From: Opitutaceae bacterium
GTDB lineage: Bacteria; Verrucomicrobiota; Verrucomicrobiia; Opitutales; Opitutaceae
DNA length: 64,000 bases
Direction: 5' to 3'
NCBI GenBank assembly: GCA_016794785.1
Contig: JAEUHC010000008.1
Coordinates: 1 to 64,000 of the forward strand
Shown here: one piece after another, positions 17,701 to 25,600 of the stretch
Layout: each line of letters starts with the position of its first letter
How positions within the stretch are numbered: the first letter of the stretch is position 1
Translations under genes and position numbers: made by a program
Notes under the pieces: generated by a model
The model's database searches: none
What the model saw: the letters and a program-made list of their open reading frames with translations, nothing else
Told to the model about the DNA's origin: nothing

Positions 17701-18123
17701 GAGGAAACCCTGCGCGAGCTCCCCCCCGCCCAGCTGGCCCACATTGAGCGGCAGTTCCAACCCGTGCCGCCCGTGCTCGGTGTGCGCTCCAAGGCCGCTC
17801 ATATTTTCCGCACCCTCGTCAGCAACGCGAACCATGCATGCGCCGAAAGTGGCCGGACCGACCAACGCGTCATCCTCCGCGTCGAGCCCGGTCGGCCCGG
17901 TTTTGTCAGCCTGAGTGTGCAGGACAACGGCGTGGGCATCCTTCCCGAGAACCTCACCAAGATTTTCGCGCCCAGTTTCACCCGCCGCCATGACGGCGAT
18001 GGCTTCGGCCTGCACGCGGCGGCCAACGCCGCCACCGAGATGAAGTCCACGCTCACCGCCCACAGCGAAGGCTACGGCCGGGGCGCCACGTTCACCTTGG
18101 AGATGCCGATTGCACGGTCGTAA
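14746..18123 (+). CDS. Hybrid-like sensor histidine kinase with periplasmic propeller sensor
   Basis: A 1125-residue inner-membrane sensor. A signal or anchor helix is followed by about 650 residues of Reg_prop beta-propeller repeats (pattern DGAVWFGVSQGLMRFDG, repeated about a dozen times). A Y_Y_Y domain (YSYRLDGGPWSRF, LEVRAQDRDLN) follows, then one transmembrane helix near residue 790 and a coiled coil. The dimerisation/phosphoacceptor region has His872 in VLHNVGNALNSV. The C-terminal HATPase has the N box SNANHACAES, DNGVGI and GDGFGLHAAA. There is no receiver or DNA-binding domain and no response regulator gene nearby, so it is an orphan or signals in trans. The start is a GTG at 14746. 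Relatives sense polysaccharide fragments; the ligand here is unknown. Confidence 0.88.
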   Translation: MTSIRAGLFYLLLSAAAQVMFAAQSYVPKITDPLLDSSQWQKIEELDGRSPQCLVEGKDGAVWFGVSQGLMRFDGMKWTAFGAKEGAVDSPVTALLSSRAGHIVAASEQGIMKFDGTTWTRLFQTPVGYPLQTYSMIEAADGALWAATDKCFVKITAEETIILAERLFAPEVKAAFPTVRVITLPATRPLDERPDRQVRAVHQTREGAIWLGLCYGEVFRYDASRGDLDSPGAFHRLTAAEGFHPGPGVVFHEGRDGVLWIGNMVSRVGLNQYDPATGRCTYVSFSELFGSDDVVASLIGTTDGAVWAGGLSKLFRYDAGAWRIYRATDAPLSASRNVLMESRDGFLWVLGMRDGVQKIDYRGRRWTRYEGLNYQCDTADGSQWFISSDNGVVRYDGKFWQRYGAEDGLIDAPSALLASRSGQLWAAGSHHGKAATACFDGSRWSPKLHDRDSPPFGSTLDYRAVFESADGSMWFACYIDAGSGGLLQYNPSLGQPQDDRAWKTHVQMPDFRTSQGFGQLADGRLFSAAAPGMMEYDGQQWRPFTVEGATQFDTVTNSPDGTAVWIAGRGQGLFRYDGKTFTQFSIKDGLSSNGVTALLCENNQSVWAATSKGISHYDGQEWTPHVFREGTLTMGNESGSLKRSSDGTLWINRLSREWLRRVFPGARMTDSIAKDFWCIRYRPERAPPKTEFTLALPRVSQPGNTVVSWRGISPWWHSPEATLKYSYRLDGGPWSRFDHATSHVFLELPHGKRVLEVRAQDRDLNIETTPARLDFEVLPPVWQEPWFIGVITLLVGAIATQTVRVVRHSRRLRHNNRQLEQSSRQLMEQKAQLEGEIIQRMKMEAEVEQAHRRLLEASRQAGMAEVAVNVLHNVGNALNSVNVSAALIAGTVQKSRTGQLSKVAALLREHAADLPDFLTHDPKGKVVPSYLQSLAQSTHQEREMLLGEISVLQKHVAQISATISQQQAHASTGPLLEPLAPATLVEETLRELPPAQLAHIERQFQPVPPVLGVRSKAAHIFRTLVSNANHACAESGRTDQRVILRVEPGRPGFVSLSVQDNGVGILPENLTKIFAPSFTRRHDGDGFGLHAAANAATEMKSTLTAHSEGYGRGATFTLEMPIARS

Positions 18124-18146
18124 GCCGCGCGGCAGACGCGCGCGGC
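18124..18146. terminator. GC-rich hairpin between convergent genes
   Basis: An 8-bp inverted repeat, GCCGCGCG and CGCGCGGC with a 7-nt loop, lies right after the kinase stop and before the convergent SNF2 gene end. No T-tract follows on either strand, so its role as a two-way terminator is only plausible. Confidence 0.35.
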
Positions 18147-18164
18147 CGGCGTTGCCCTCTCCGC

Positions 18165-20870
18165 TCAGTCGATCGTATAGGGCTCCTGCACTTCGTCGGA
18201 GTCGACTTGGCCGGCCGTGAGCGTCACGAGGCTCCGGAGCGAGGTGAAGTGCTGGCTCAGATCGAAGTCGCCGCCGAGGCCGCCGATGAGCTTGTCGAAC
18301 AGATCCTTCTTCGACGCCTTCAGCGCCTGGATGCGCTCCTCGATCGTGCCCGCGGTGATCATGCGGTAGACAAACACGGTGTTGGTCTGGCCGATCCGGT
18401 GCACGCGATCGACCGCCTGCGCCTCCACCGCCGGATTCCACCACGGGTCGAGCAGGAACACATAGTCCGCCGCGTGCAGCGTGATGCCGGTGCCGGCGGC
18501 CTTGAGCGAGACGAGCATCGCGGCGGCGCCGCTCGCCTGCTGGAAACCCTGCACGGGCTTCTGGCGGTCGAGCGTCATGCCCGTGAGTTCGTAGCGCGGC
18601 AGATCGGGGAAATGCTGTGCGAGCGCCTCGCGCACGCGATCAAGCAGCATCACGAACTGCGAGAAGATGACGACCTTGTGCCCGCTGCCCACGATCTCCG
18701 TGAGCTTGTCGACGAGAAGCTGGATCTTGCCCGAATCGGTGAGCGGGGCCTTGAGCCAAGGCAGCATGTCCGGGTCGCAGCAGGTCTGGCGGAGGCGCGT
18801 GAGGAGGGCGAGGAAGCCGAAGCTCTTCTCGCGCATCGCGGCGCCGACATCATCGCCGAGGCGATCGAGTCCTTCGGAGCAGATGCGCGCATACTCGGTG
18901 CGCTGCACATCGGTGAGCGGGCAGAGCAGGTCCATCTCCAGCTTTTGCGGGAGCTCGGTGGCGACCTCGTTCTTCGTGCGCCGGAGGATGAAGGGAGCGA
19001 GTTGCGCGCGCAGGCGGGTGAAAGTGCCCTCGCGGTCGGCGGCCAGCGCGGCCTCGAACGAGGCGCGCGAGCCCAGCAGGCCCGGCAGCAGGAAACGGAA
19101 GATGCTCCAGAGATCGAGCTGGCGGTTTTCCAGCGGTGTGCCGGTGAGGACGATGCGGCGCGCGGCGCGGACGGCGAAGCAGGTCTGCGTGATCTTGGCG
19201 TCGGGGTTCTTGATGAACTGGCCTTCGTCGAGCACAGCGTAGGCAAACTCCACGCCCGGGAGCAGCGCGCGGTGTTTGCGCAGCTGCGTGTAGCTCGCGA
19301 GCCACACGACCGGGTCGGTCCGCTGCGTGAAGTCGTGGCCGGTCTTCAGGACATCGACGGCGAGCTGCGGGAAATAGCGGGCGATCTCCTCGCGCCACAC
19401 GGGGACGACGCTCGCCGGGCAGACGATCAGCGTCGGCCGATCCGAGGCGGGTTGGGCGGCCAGGAGCGAGAGCACCTGCATCGTCTTGCCGAGGCCCATC
19501 TCATCGGCGAGCAGGCCATGGCAACCCACGCGGCCGAGGTGGTGCATCCACTCGACGCCGCGGCGCTGGTAGGGGCGCAGCAGCTCCGGCAAGGGCGGCG
19601 GCTCGGCGGGCGGGGCGAGCACCGTCTGGCGCCATGCCTCAATCTCCGGGGAGAGCGTGAGCTTCAGCCGGGTGTCGTTGAAGAGGGAGAAGACGAGATA
19701 GGGCGAGAGAACCGCATCGCGCGCGTCGCCCACGCCTTGGGTTTCCTCCACGTTTTTCTGCCAGGCGCTGAAGGTCTGCCACTTGTCGGCCGGGAGGGCG
19801 ACGATGCCGAGGTTGGGCAGAATGACCGGCTGGCCGCCGCGTTTGAGCAGCGAATTGACCTCGGCGTCGGTGAGCATCCGCTCACCCGCGCGAAAGATCC
19901 ACCGGAGGTTGAGCCCGGCGTGGTCGGGGCCGCCGCCGCCCGAGGCCGCCACGCGCTCGGCCACGGCCTCGATCTCGACGGTCCGCGTGCCTTTGAGGAG
20001 GTTGAGCGACTTCTCGTCGAGCTCGACGGTGAAGAGCTTCTTCCACGCGGGCAGGACAGTCTTGAGGAAGTTCGGGATCTCGACGAGCGACTCCATCAGG
20101 TAGACGCCCGAGTCCTGATTGTAGTGGAAGTGCGCCTTGCGCGCATAGGCGGCGAGGCCGATGAGCTTGGAGCGTTCGCTGGAGGAGACGTGGCCGTTGC
20201 CGTTGGCGTGAACGTCGGGGCCGAGCGCGGGATGCTTCGTCTTGCCGTCGGCGTCGAGCCAGACGGCCTGAAACGAGAGTCCGGCGGTCTTGGTCTTGAA
20301 GACGAGGACGAGGGTGCGCGCCGGCTCGGCCGAAGCGTGGCCATTGCCACCCGAGCTGGCGGTTTTGCCGTGGCCGTTGCCGCTGGCGGTGCCATGGCCC
20401 GCGGCGGGCGCGGCGCTCTTGGCCATGCCCCCACCCCAAGTGCGGGCGGGAGGCGCGGCCGGTGAGGACGCATGGCCATTGCCATGGCCGTTGCTCCCAC
20501 CCGTGCGATTCGCCTTGGGCGGATCGATGGGGAGCGGGGAAATTTCGTCGGCCACGAGTTCCTCGATTTCATGGAGGCCCGCGACCGCCAACGCGCGCGC
20601 GCGCTCCGGATCGGTGGAGGAGGAGCGGACATTCAGGCCCTCGGCCGTCCATTCGATGACGGCGTATTCATCGCGTTTCTCGACCCGGCGGTGGACGATG
20701 GCGTCCTTGTCCGTGAGTTCGAGTTCGCGCACCTCGCTGTCGATGTAGAGCTGCCGTCCGTGCGCCAGTTGCGCATCTGAAAACGCGGCGGCCCATTCGG
20801 TTTCCAGTTTGCCGAACCAGAATTCGAGTGAATGAGGAGTGTAGACGCGCTTGGGGCCGTGCGACTGCAT
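18165..20870 (-). CDS. SNF2-family DEAD/DEAH-box ATPase (helicase-like)
   Basis: Nucleic-acid-dependent ATPase of the bacterial SNF2 class, 901 residues from the Met at 20870. After an N-terminal region of about 400 residues comes the RecA-like core: LADEMGLGKTMQ (Walker A), LIVCPASVVPVW, LDEGQFIKN (Walker B as DEGQ), LTGTPLENRQLDLWSIF, then the second lobe with KVVIFSQF, LVSLKAAGTGITLHAADYVFLLDPWWNPAVEAQA and RVHRIGQTNTVFVYR. Residues about 130-180 are low-complexity with GNGH repeats. No SWIM cysteines or nuclease domain are seen. The role, in DNA repair or transcription recycling, is unknown. It is convergent with the histidine kinase. Confidence 0.92.
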   Translation of the reverse strand: MQSHGPKRVYTPHSLEFWFGKLETEWAAAFSDAQLAHGRQLYIDSEVRELELTDKDAIVHRRVEKRDEYAVIEWTAEGLNVRSSSTDPERARALAVAGLHEIEELVADEISPLPIDPPKANRTGGSNGHGNGHASSPAAPPARTWGGGMAKSAAPAAGHGTASGNGHGKTASSGGNGHASAEPARTLVLVFKTKTAGLSFQAVWLDADGKTKHPALGPDVHANGNGHVSSSERSKLIGLAAYARKAHFHYNQDSGVYLMESLVEIPNFLKTVLPAWKKLFTVELDEKSLNLLKGTRTVEIEAVAERVAASGGGGPDHAGLNLRWIFRAGERMLTDAEVNSLLKRGGQPVILPNLGIVALPADKWQTFSAWQKNVEETQGVGDARDAVLSPYLVFSLFNDTRLKLTLSPEIEAWRQTVLAPPAEPPPLPELLRPYQRRGVEWMHHLGRVGCHGLLADEMGLGKTMQVLSLLAAQPASDRPTLIVCPASVVPVWREEIARYFPQLAVDVLKTGHDFTQRTDPVVWLASYTQLRKHRALLPGVEFAYAVLDEGQFIKNPDAKITQTCFAVRAARRIVLTGTPLENRQLDLWSIFRFLLPGLLGSRASFEAALAADREGTFTRLRAQLAPFILRRTKNEVATELPQKLEMDLLCPLTDVQRTEYARICSEGLDRLGDDVGAAMREKSFGFLALLTRLRQTCCDPDMLPWLKAPLTDSGKIQLLVDKLTEIVGSGHKVVIFSQFVMLLDRVREALAQHFPDLPRYELTGMTLDRQKPVQGFQQASGAAAMLVSLKAAGTGITLHAADYVFLLDPWWNPAVEAQAVDRVHRIGQTNTVFVYRMITAGTIEERIQALKASKKDLFDKLIGGLGGDFDLSQHFTSLRSLVTLTAGQVDSDEVQEPYTID

Positions 20871-20997
20871 CAGGCTAAAAGAGTGAACCCTAGAATCGGC
20901 CCCGCCCGGGGCAATCTCCAATTTTATCGGACTCCCGCCCGTCCGAAATTACACCCGCTGTTCGGTTTATCACTCGTAATGGCATCGCGCGGTGACC

Positions 20998-22284
20998 TCA
21001 GCGCCGCCTTGTAAGTTCCCGGTGAATTATCTCCGTGGTCCGCGCAGCGGCCCCGGCATTGGCCGCGTGCCATCGCGCAGCCGCCGCCGCCAAAGCCTCG
21101 CGTGCGGCGGAATCGGCGAGCAATTCACGCGTGGCCGGGCCCAGCGCCGCGGCGTCCGGCACCTCGCGCGCCGCCCCCCGGGCGACGAGGTCGCGGGTGA
21201 TGAGGCGGAAATTGCTCGTGCCGGGCCCAAAGATCATCGGCTTCCCCACCGCCGCAGCCTCGACGGGAGTCTGGCCCTCGGTGTGCGGGAGCAGGCTCTT
21301 GCCCACAAACACCACGTCCGCCAGCTGCGTGAGCCGGCGGAGCTCGCCCGTCGTATCGGCCACCGCGATATCCACCTCGCCGGCCGCCGCCCCGCGCGAC
21401 CGAAAGTGATGGCGCAAGCCGGTCGCCTTTAACTCCGTTTCAATCTCGACGCGGCGCTCCGCGTGGCGTGGCACGATCAGCAGTGAGCAACGGAGGCCGG
21501 CCGCACGCGCGCCTTGCAACGCCGCCACAAGCGCCGCCTCCTCGCCAGGCCAGGTCGAGGATCCGAGCAGCACGAGATCGCCGGCGGGCAGGCCGAGTTC
21601 GCGGCGCAGTTGCTCGCGCTCGGGCTCGGCGAGGCGCGGGATGGTCACATCGAGCTTGATGTTGCCCGTCACGACCACGCACTCCGCCGGCAGGCCGCAG
21701 GCGATGAAGCGCTGCGCATCCTCCGCCGAGACGGCGAGCAGCCGCGTGACGCCGCGAAACGTAAGACCCGCTGCGCGCGGGAATTTTTTCAGCCGGGCAA
21801 AGCTGCGGTCGGAGAGGCGGGCGTTGATGTTCAGCACCGGCACGCCGCGCGCCGCCGCGCGGTGCAGGTGCTCCGGCCAGCGCTCACCCTCGGCCAGAAG
21901 CAACATATCCGGCGCGATGTGCCGCCACGCCCGCGCGACAAAGGGCCACGCATCGATCGGGAAATAGCCGATGCCGGCCGTCAGCGCCGCGTAGCGTTCG
22001 CGCGCCAGCCGATGGCCGGTGCTCGTGGTGGTCGTGAGATAGACCTCGGCCCCCGCGCCGCGCAGCGCCTCCAGGATCGGCGCGATCGCGAGCATCTCGC
22101 CCACGCTCACGGCCTGCAGCCAGACCCGCGGGCGGCCCGGCGTTTTCGCCGGCAGGCCGGGATTGGCGCCGAAGCGCTGCATGAAGCCCGCGCCGTAGCC
22201 GCCGCGCCGGCGCATGCGCCAGAGATAGACCGGCGCCAGCACCAGCAGCGCGGGAAAAAAGAGGAGGCGGTAAACCCAAATCAT
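20998..22284 (-). CDS. waaA: 3-deoxy-D-manno-octulosonic acid (Kdo) transferase
   Basis: Inner-membrane glycosyltransferase (GT30) that adds Kdo from CMP-Kdo to the lipid A precursor; 428 residues. The N-terminus is a membrane anchor (WVYRLLFFPALLVLAPVYLW). Family blocks are VWLQAVSVGEM, TTTTSTGHRLARERY, NINARLSDRSFARLKK, VTGNIKLD, LGSSTWPGEE, LIVPRHAERR and the GKSLLPHTEGQTPVEAA nucleotide-binding segment. ELWP, usual in the family, appears here as EGERWP. The ATG at 22284 gives the anchor helix directly. It shows that the organism makes LPS. Confidence 0.93.
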   Translation of the reverse strand: MIWVYRLLFFPALLVLAPVYLWRMRRRGGYGAGFMQRFGANPGLPAKTPGRPRVWLQAVSVGEMLAIAPILEALRGAGAEVYLTTTTSTGHRLARERYAALTAGIGYFPIDAWPFVARAWRHIAPDMLLLAEGERWPEHLHRAAARGVPVLNINARLSDRSFARLKKFPRAAGLTFRGVTRLLAVSAEDAQRFIACGLPAECVVVTGNIKLDVTIPRLAEPEREQLRRELGLPAGDLVLLGSSTWPGEEAALVAALQGARAAGLRCSLLIVPRHAERRVEIETELKATGLRHHFRSRGAAAGEVDIAVADTTGELRRLTQLADVVFVGKSLLPHTEGQTPVEAAAVGKPMIFGPGTSNFRLITRDLVARGAAREVPDAAALGPATRELLADSAAREALAAAAARWHAANAGAAARTTEIIHRELTRRR

Positions 22285-22405
22285 CGCGGTCGCCGCCCAT
22301 TGGCCGAAAACCCGCGGGCGGCGCAAAGTAATTCAGCCGTGCCGGCGCTGCGCTCCGCGCCGTTTTGCCTTTGCGCCCGCCGGGTGTCTTTGCGGCACTC
22401 CCTGC

Positions 22406-25234
22406 ATGCGCACCCTCGCCCGCCTCGCCCTCGCCCCGCTCGTCCTCGCGGCCGCCTTCGCCGCCGTGCCGATTCCCTTTCCCCACGAGACCAGCGATCT
22501 GAAAATGGATCCGGCGGTTGCCTTCGGCACGCTGCCCAACGGCCTGCGCTACGCGGTCCGCGCCAACAAGGAGCCCAAGGGCCGCGTCGCCCTGCGCCTG
22601 CTTGTCGAGGCCGGCGCCGTGCACGAGGCCGACGACCAGCAGGGCCTCGCGCATTTCCTCGAGCACCTCGCGTTCAACGGCAGCAAGCACTACGCCCCCG
22701 GCACGCTCATCGAAAAACTCCAGCGCATGGGCATGAGCTTCGGCGCCGACACCAACGCCAGCACGTGGTATACGCGCACCCTCTACCTCCTCGAATTGCC
22801 CGACACCCAGGAGGCCACGCTCGACGATGGCATCCGCATCTTCGGCGACTATGCCGGCGGCCTCCTGCTCAAGCCCGAGGAAATCGAAAAGGAGCGCGGC
22901 ATCATCCTCAGCGAGAAGCGCACGCGCGACTCCGTGGGCGAGCGCACGCGCCTCGCGGTGAACAATTTTCTCCTCGCCGGCACCGTGTTCGCCAAACGCG
23001 ACGTCATCGGGCCCGCCGAGGTCCTCCAAAAGGCCGGCCGCGATCGCTTCGTGGACTTCTACCACACGTGGTATCGCCCGGAGGTCATGAGCGTGGTCGT
23101 CGTCGGCGACATCGACGTGCCCACGGTCGTGAAAAAACTCACCGCCGCGTTCACTTCGCTCCAGCCACTCGGCCCCGCACGCGCCACGCCGGACTATGGC
23201 CGGCTGCCCGTGTTCTCCGGCGTGCGGGCGTTTCATCACCACGAGTCCGAGGCGCCGACCACGCAGGTTTCGCTCGCGACGCTCACTTCCTATACCAAGC
23301 CCCGTGACACCGCCGCCAACCGTCTCAAGACCCTGCCCCGCGACATCGCGCACCGCATGCTCAACCGCCGCCTCTCCATCCTGGCCAAGCAGGAAGGCGC
23401 GCCATTTTCGAGCGGCCGCGCCGGCGCCTACGAAGCCTACAGCTTCTACCGCCAGTCGCAGATCTCGATCACCTGCCGCGCGGACCAGTGGCACGCCGCC
23501 CTCGGCGTCGCGGATCAGGAGCTGCGCCGGGCGCTTGAGCACGGCTTCCAAAAATCCGAGCTCGCCGAGGTCATCGCCAATTTCCGCAACAGCCTCGATC
23601 AGTCCGTCAAGACCGCCCCCACCCGCCGCTCGAGCGACATCGCCGACGAGCTCGCCGATTCCCTCCTCGAGCGCGACGTGTGGACCTCGCCCGAGGATGA
23701 TCTCGCACTCTATGGCCCCGCGCTCGATCGCGTCACCGTCGCCGATTGCCTCGCCGGCCTCCGCGAGGCGTGGAGTCCCGCGCACCGCCTCGTGCTCGTG
23801 ACCGGCAACGCCAAGCTCGCCCCCGGCGACGCCGCCCTCGCCGAGATCACGGAAGCATTTGAAAAATCCCGCGCCACACCCGTCGCCGCGCCCGCCGCCG
23901 AGGCGGAGTTGCAGTGGGCCTACACGGATTTCGGGGCGCCCGGGAAAGTCGCGAAACGCGAGCGCGTCGAGGATCTCGACATCACGCTCGTCACCTTTGC
24001 CAACGGCGTGCGGCTCAATCTGAAGAAAACCGACTTCGAGGCGAATCGCATGATTCTCAACGCCCGCATCGGCACCGGCCAGCTCACCGAGCCCAAGGAC
24101 CAGCCCGGCCTCGCGCACTACGCCAGCCGCATCTTCACCGCCGGCGGCCTGGGCCAGCACAGCTCCGACGATCTGCGCCGCGTGCTCGCCGGCAAGAATG
24201 TCGGCACCGGCCTCGGCATCGGCGACGATGCCTTCTCGCTCGGCGGCGGCACCACCCGCGAGCATCTCCTGCTGCAGCTCCAGCTCATGACCGCCTATCT
24301 CACCGACCCCGGCTACCGCCCTGAGGCCGCGCGGCAGGCGCTCAAGGGCATCGAGCAAACCTACGCGCGCTTCGAGCACACGGCCGGCGGGCCTTTCACC
24401 CTCGAGGTCGCGCCGCTCCTCGCCGGCGGCGATCACCGCTTCGGCCTGCCGCCCAAGGATGAGATGCTGAAACGCAACACCGACGAAGTCCGCGCCTGGC
24501 TCACCCCGCAGCTCACCCGTGGCGCGATCGAGATCGCCATCGTCGGCGACCTCGATCCCGAGGCCGCCATCGACGCTGTCGCGCGCACGCTCGGCGCCCT
24601 CCCCGCCCGCGAGCCGCGCCCCGCGCTCGACGCGCAGCGGCGCGTGGCCTTCCCCCGCGAGCCGTTTGCCAAGGACTACACCGTCGCGACCGAGATTCAG
24701 AAGAGCGAGGTCCGCGTCTATTGGCCCGCGACTGATTCGCGCGACATCCACCGCACCCGCCGCCTCAACCTTCTCACCTCCGTCCTGACCGATCGCCTCC
24801 GGCTGAAAATCCGCGAGGAACTCGGCGACGCCTACAGTCCCGGCGCCGGCCTGAGCGCGAGAGACGTTTATCCCGGCTACGGCTACCTGATCGCCGGCAC
24901 GACCGTCGAACCCGCCAAGGCCCGGCTCGTCACCGACACCATCGTGCAGATCGGCCGCACCCTCGCCGAGCAAGGCATCACGGAGGACGAGTTGAAACGC
25001 GCCAAGGAGCCCGTGCTCACGAGCCTCCGCGAGAGCGCCCGCACCAACGGCTACTGGCTCGGCAACGTGCTCGCCCGCGCGCAGGAAAAGCCCGAGGTCC
25101 TCGACTGGTGCCGCTCCCGCTACGCCGACAACGAGTCCATCTCCGTCGCTGACCTCAACGCCCTCGCCAAAACCTACCTCGGCGCCGACCGCGCCAGCCG
25201 CGTGATCATCGCGCCGGCGGGGAAGCAGAAGTGA
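22406..25234 (+). CDS. M16 family zinc metallopeptidase, two-repeat form (first of a pair)
   Basis: Exported insulinase/pitrilysin-type peptidase of 942 residues with a signal peptide (LARLALAPLVLAAAFAAVP). The catalytic motif is HFLEH with zinc ligands His83 and His87 and catalytic Glu86; the third ligand is probably Glu163 in EIEKERGIILSE. The C-terminal half is a second M16 unit that lacks the HxxEH motif but keeps an R/Y-type pattern (GDAYSPGAGL). Clamshell M16 enzymes degrade peptides in the periplasm or process proteins. A second M16 gene follows downstream, so the two may form a heterodimer as some M16B pairs do; both keep HxxEH here, which argues for two active enzymes. Confidence 0.9.
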   Translation: MRTLARLALAPLVLAAAFAAVPIPFPHETSDLKMDPAVAFGTLPNGLRYAVRANKEPKGRVALRLLVEAGAVHEADDQQGLAHFLEHLAFNGSKHYAPGTLIEKLQRMGMSFGADTNASTWYTRTLYLLELPDTQEATLDDGIRIFGDYAGGLLLKPEEIEKERGIILSEKRTRDSVGERTRLAVNNFLLAGTVFAKRDVIGPAEVLQKAGRDRFVDFYHTWYRPEVMSVVVVGDIDVPTVVKKLTAAFTSLQPLGPARATPDYGRLPVFSGVRAFHHHESEAPTTQVSLATLTSYTKPRDTAANRLKTLPRDIAHRMLNRRLSILAKQEGAPFSSGRAGAYEAYSFYRQSQISITCRADQWHAALGVADQELRRALEHGFQKSELAEVIANFRNSLDQSVKTAPTRRSSDIADELADSLLERDVWTSPEDDLALYGPALDRVTVADCLAGLREAWSPAHRLVLVTGNAKLAPGDAALAEITEAFEKSRATPVAAPAAEAELQWAYTDFGAPGKVAKRERVEDLDITLVTFANGVRLNLKKTDFEANRMILNARIGTGQLTEPKDQPGLAHYASRIFTAGGLGQHSSDDLRRVLAGKNVGTGLGIGDDAFSLGGGTTREHLLLQLQLMTAYLTDPGYRPEAARQALKGIEQTYARFEHTAGGPFTLEVAPLLAGGDHRFGLPPKDEMLKRNTDEVRAWLTPQLTRGAIEIAIVGDLDPEAAIDAVARTLGALPAREPRPALDAQRRVAFPREPFAKDYTVATEIQKSEVRVYWPATDSRDIHRTRRLNLLTSVLTDRLRLKIREELGDAYSPGAGLSARDVYPGYGYLIAGTTVEPAKARLVTDTIVQIGRTLAEQGITEDELKRAKEPVLTSLRESARTNGYWLGNVLARAQEKPEVLDWCRSRYADNESISVADLNALAKTYLGADRASRVIIAPAGKQK

Positions 25235-25336
25235 CGGCTCTATCTGCAGAATTTTGACCCACAGCACATCTGCGCCAAGCTCGTGCCTTGAACCCCGCGA
25301 ACTGAAACAAACAACGAGCGGACCGACGAATCGCCC

Positions 25337-25600
25337 TTGGCTGAAATCACCCGGTATCGGCCGAGCTTTTCCGATCTCGCCGCGGAGTTTATCCTGAGGC
25401 TGACCAAGCGCCGTCAAAAGCAAGTGATGGACCGGGCTCATGTGCTGGCACGTGATCCCTGGCTTGAAAGCAATTGCCGGATCGCCGATGCCAGTGGGCG
25501 CATGCTTGAGCATATTTCTGATCGATGGGGAGGTCTTTTCCTACTGGGTCGATTATCCTCACGGTGGGTGATGATCGCAGAAATCGAGGATGCCGAGTGA
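25337..25600 (+). pseudogene. Small ParE/RelE-like gene with an internally shifted frame
   Basis: An 87-codon frame starts with TTG at 25337. Its N-terminal part (LTKRRQKQVMDRAHVLARDP) and end (VMIAEIEDAE) look like a small conserved protein, perhaps of a ParE/RelE-like fold. Between 25512 and 25568, however, the protein-like reading is in the +1 frame (IFLIDGEVFSYWVDYPHGG), while the listed frame gives an unlikely sequence (ISDRWGGLFLLGRLSS). This suggests two compensating indels, in the gene or in the assembly. The family is a tentative guess. The end overlaps the start of the second M16 gene. Confidence 0.5.

Noticed and set aside
21514..25513. Very long frames on both strands across waaA and the first M16 gene
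   Set aside because: They are other-frame readings of GC-rich genes; the real genes have conserved motifs, these do not.
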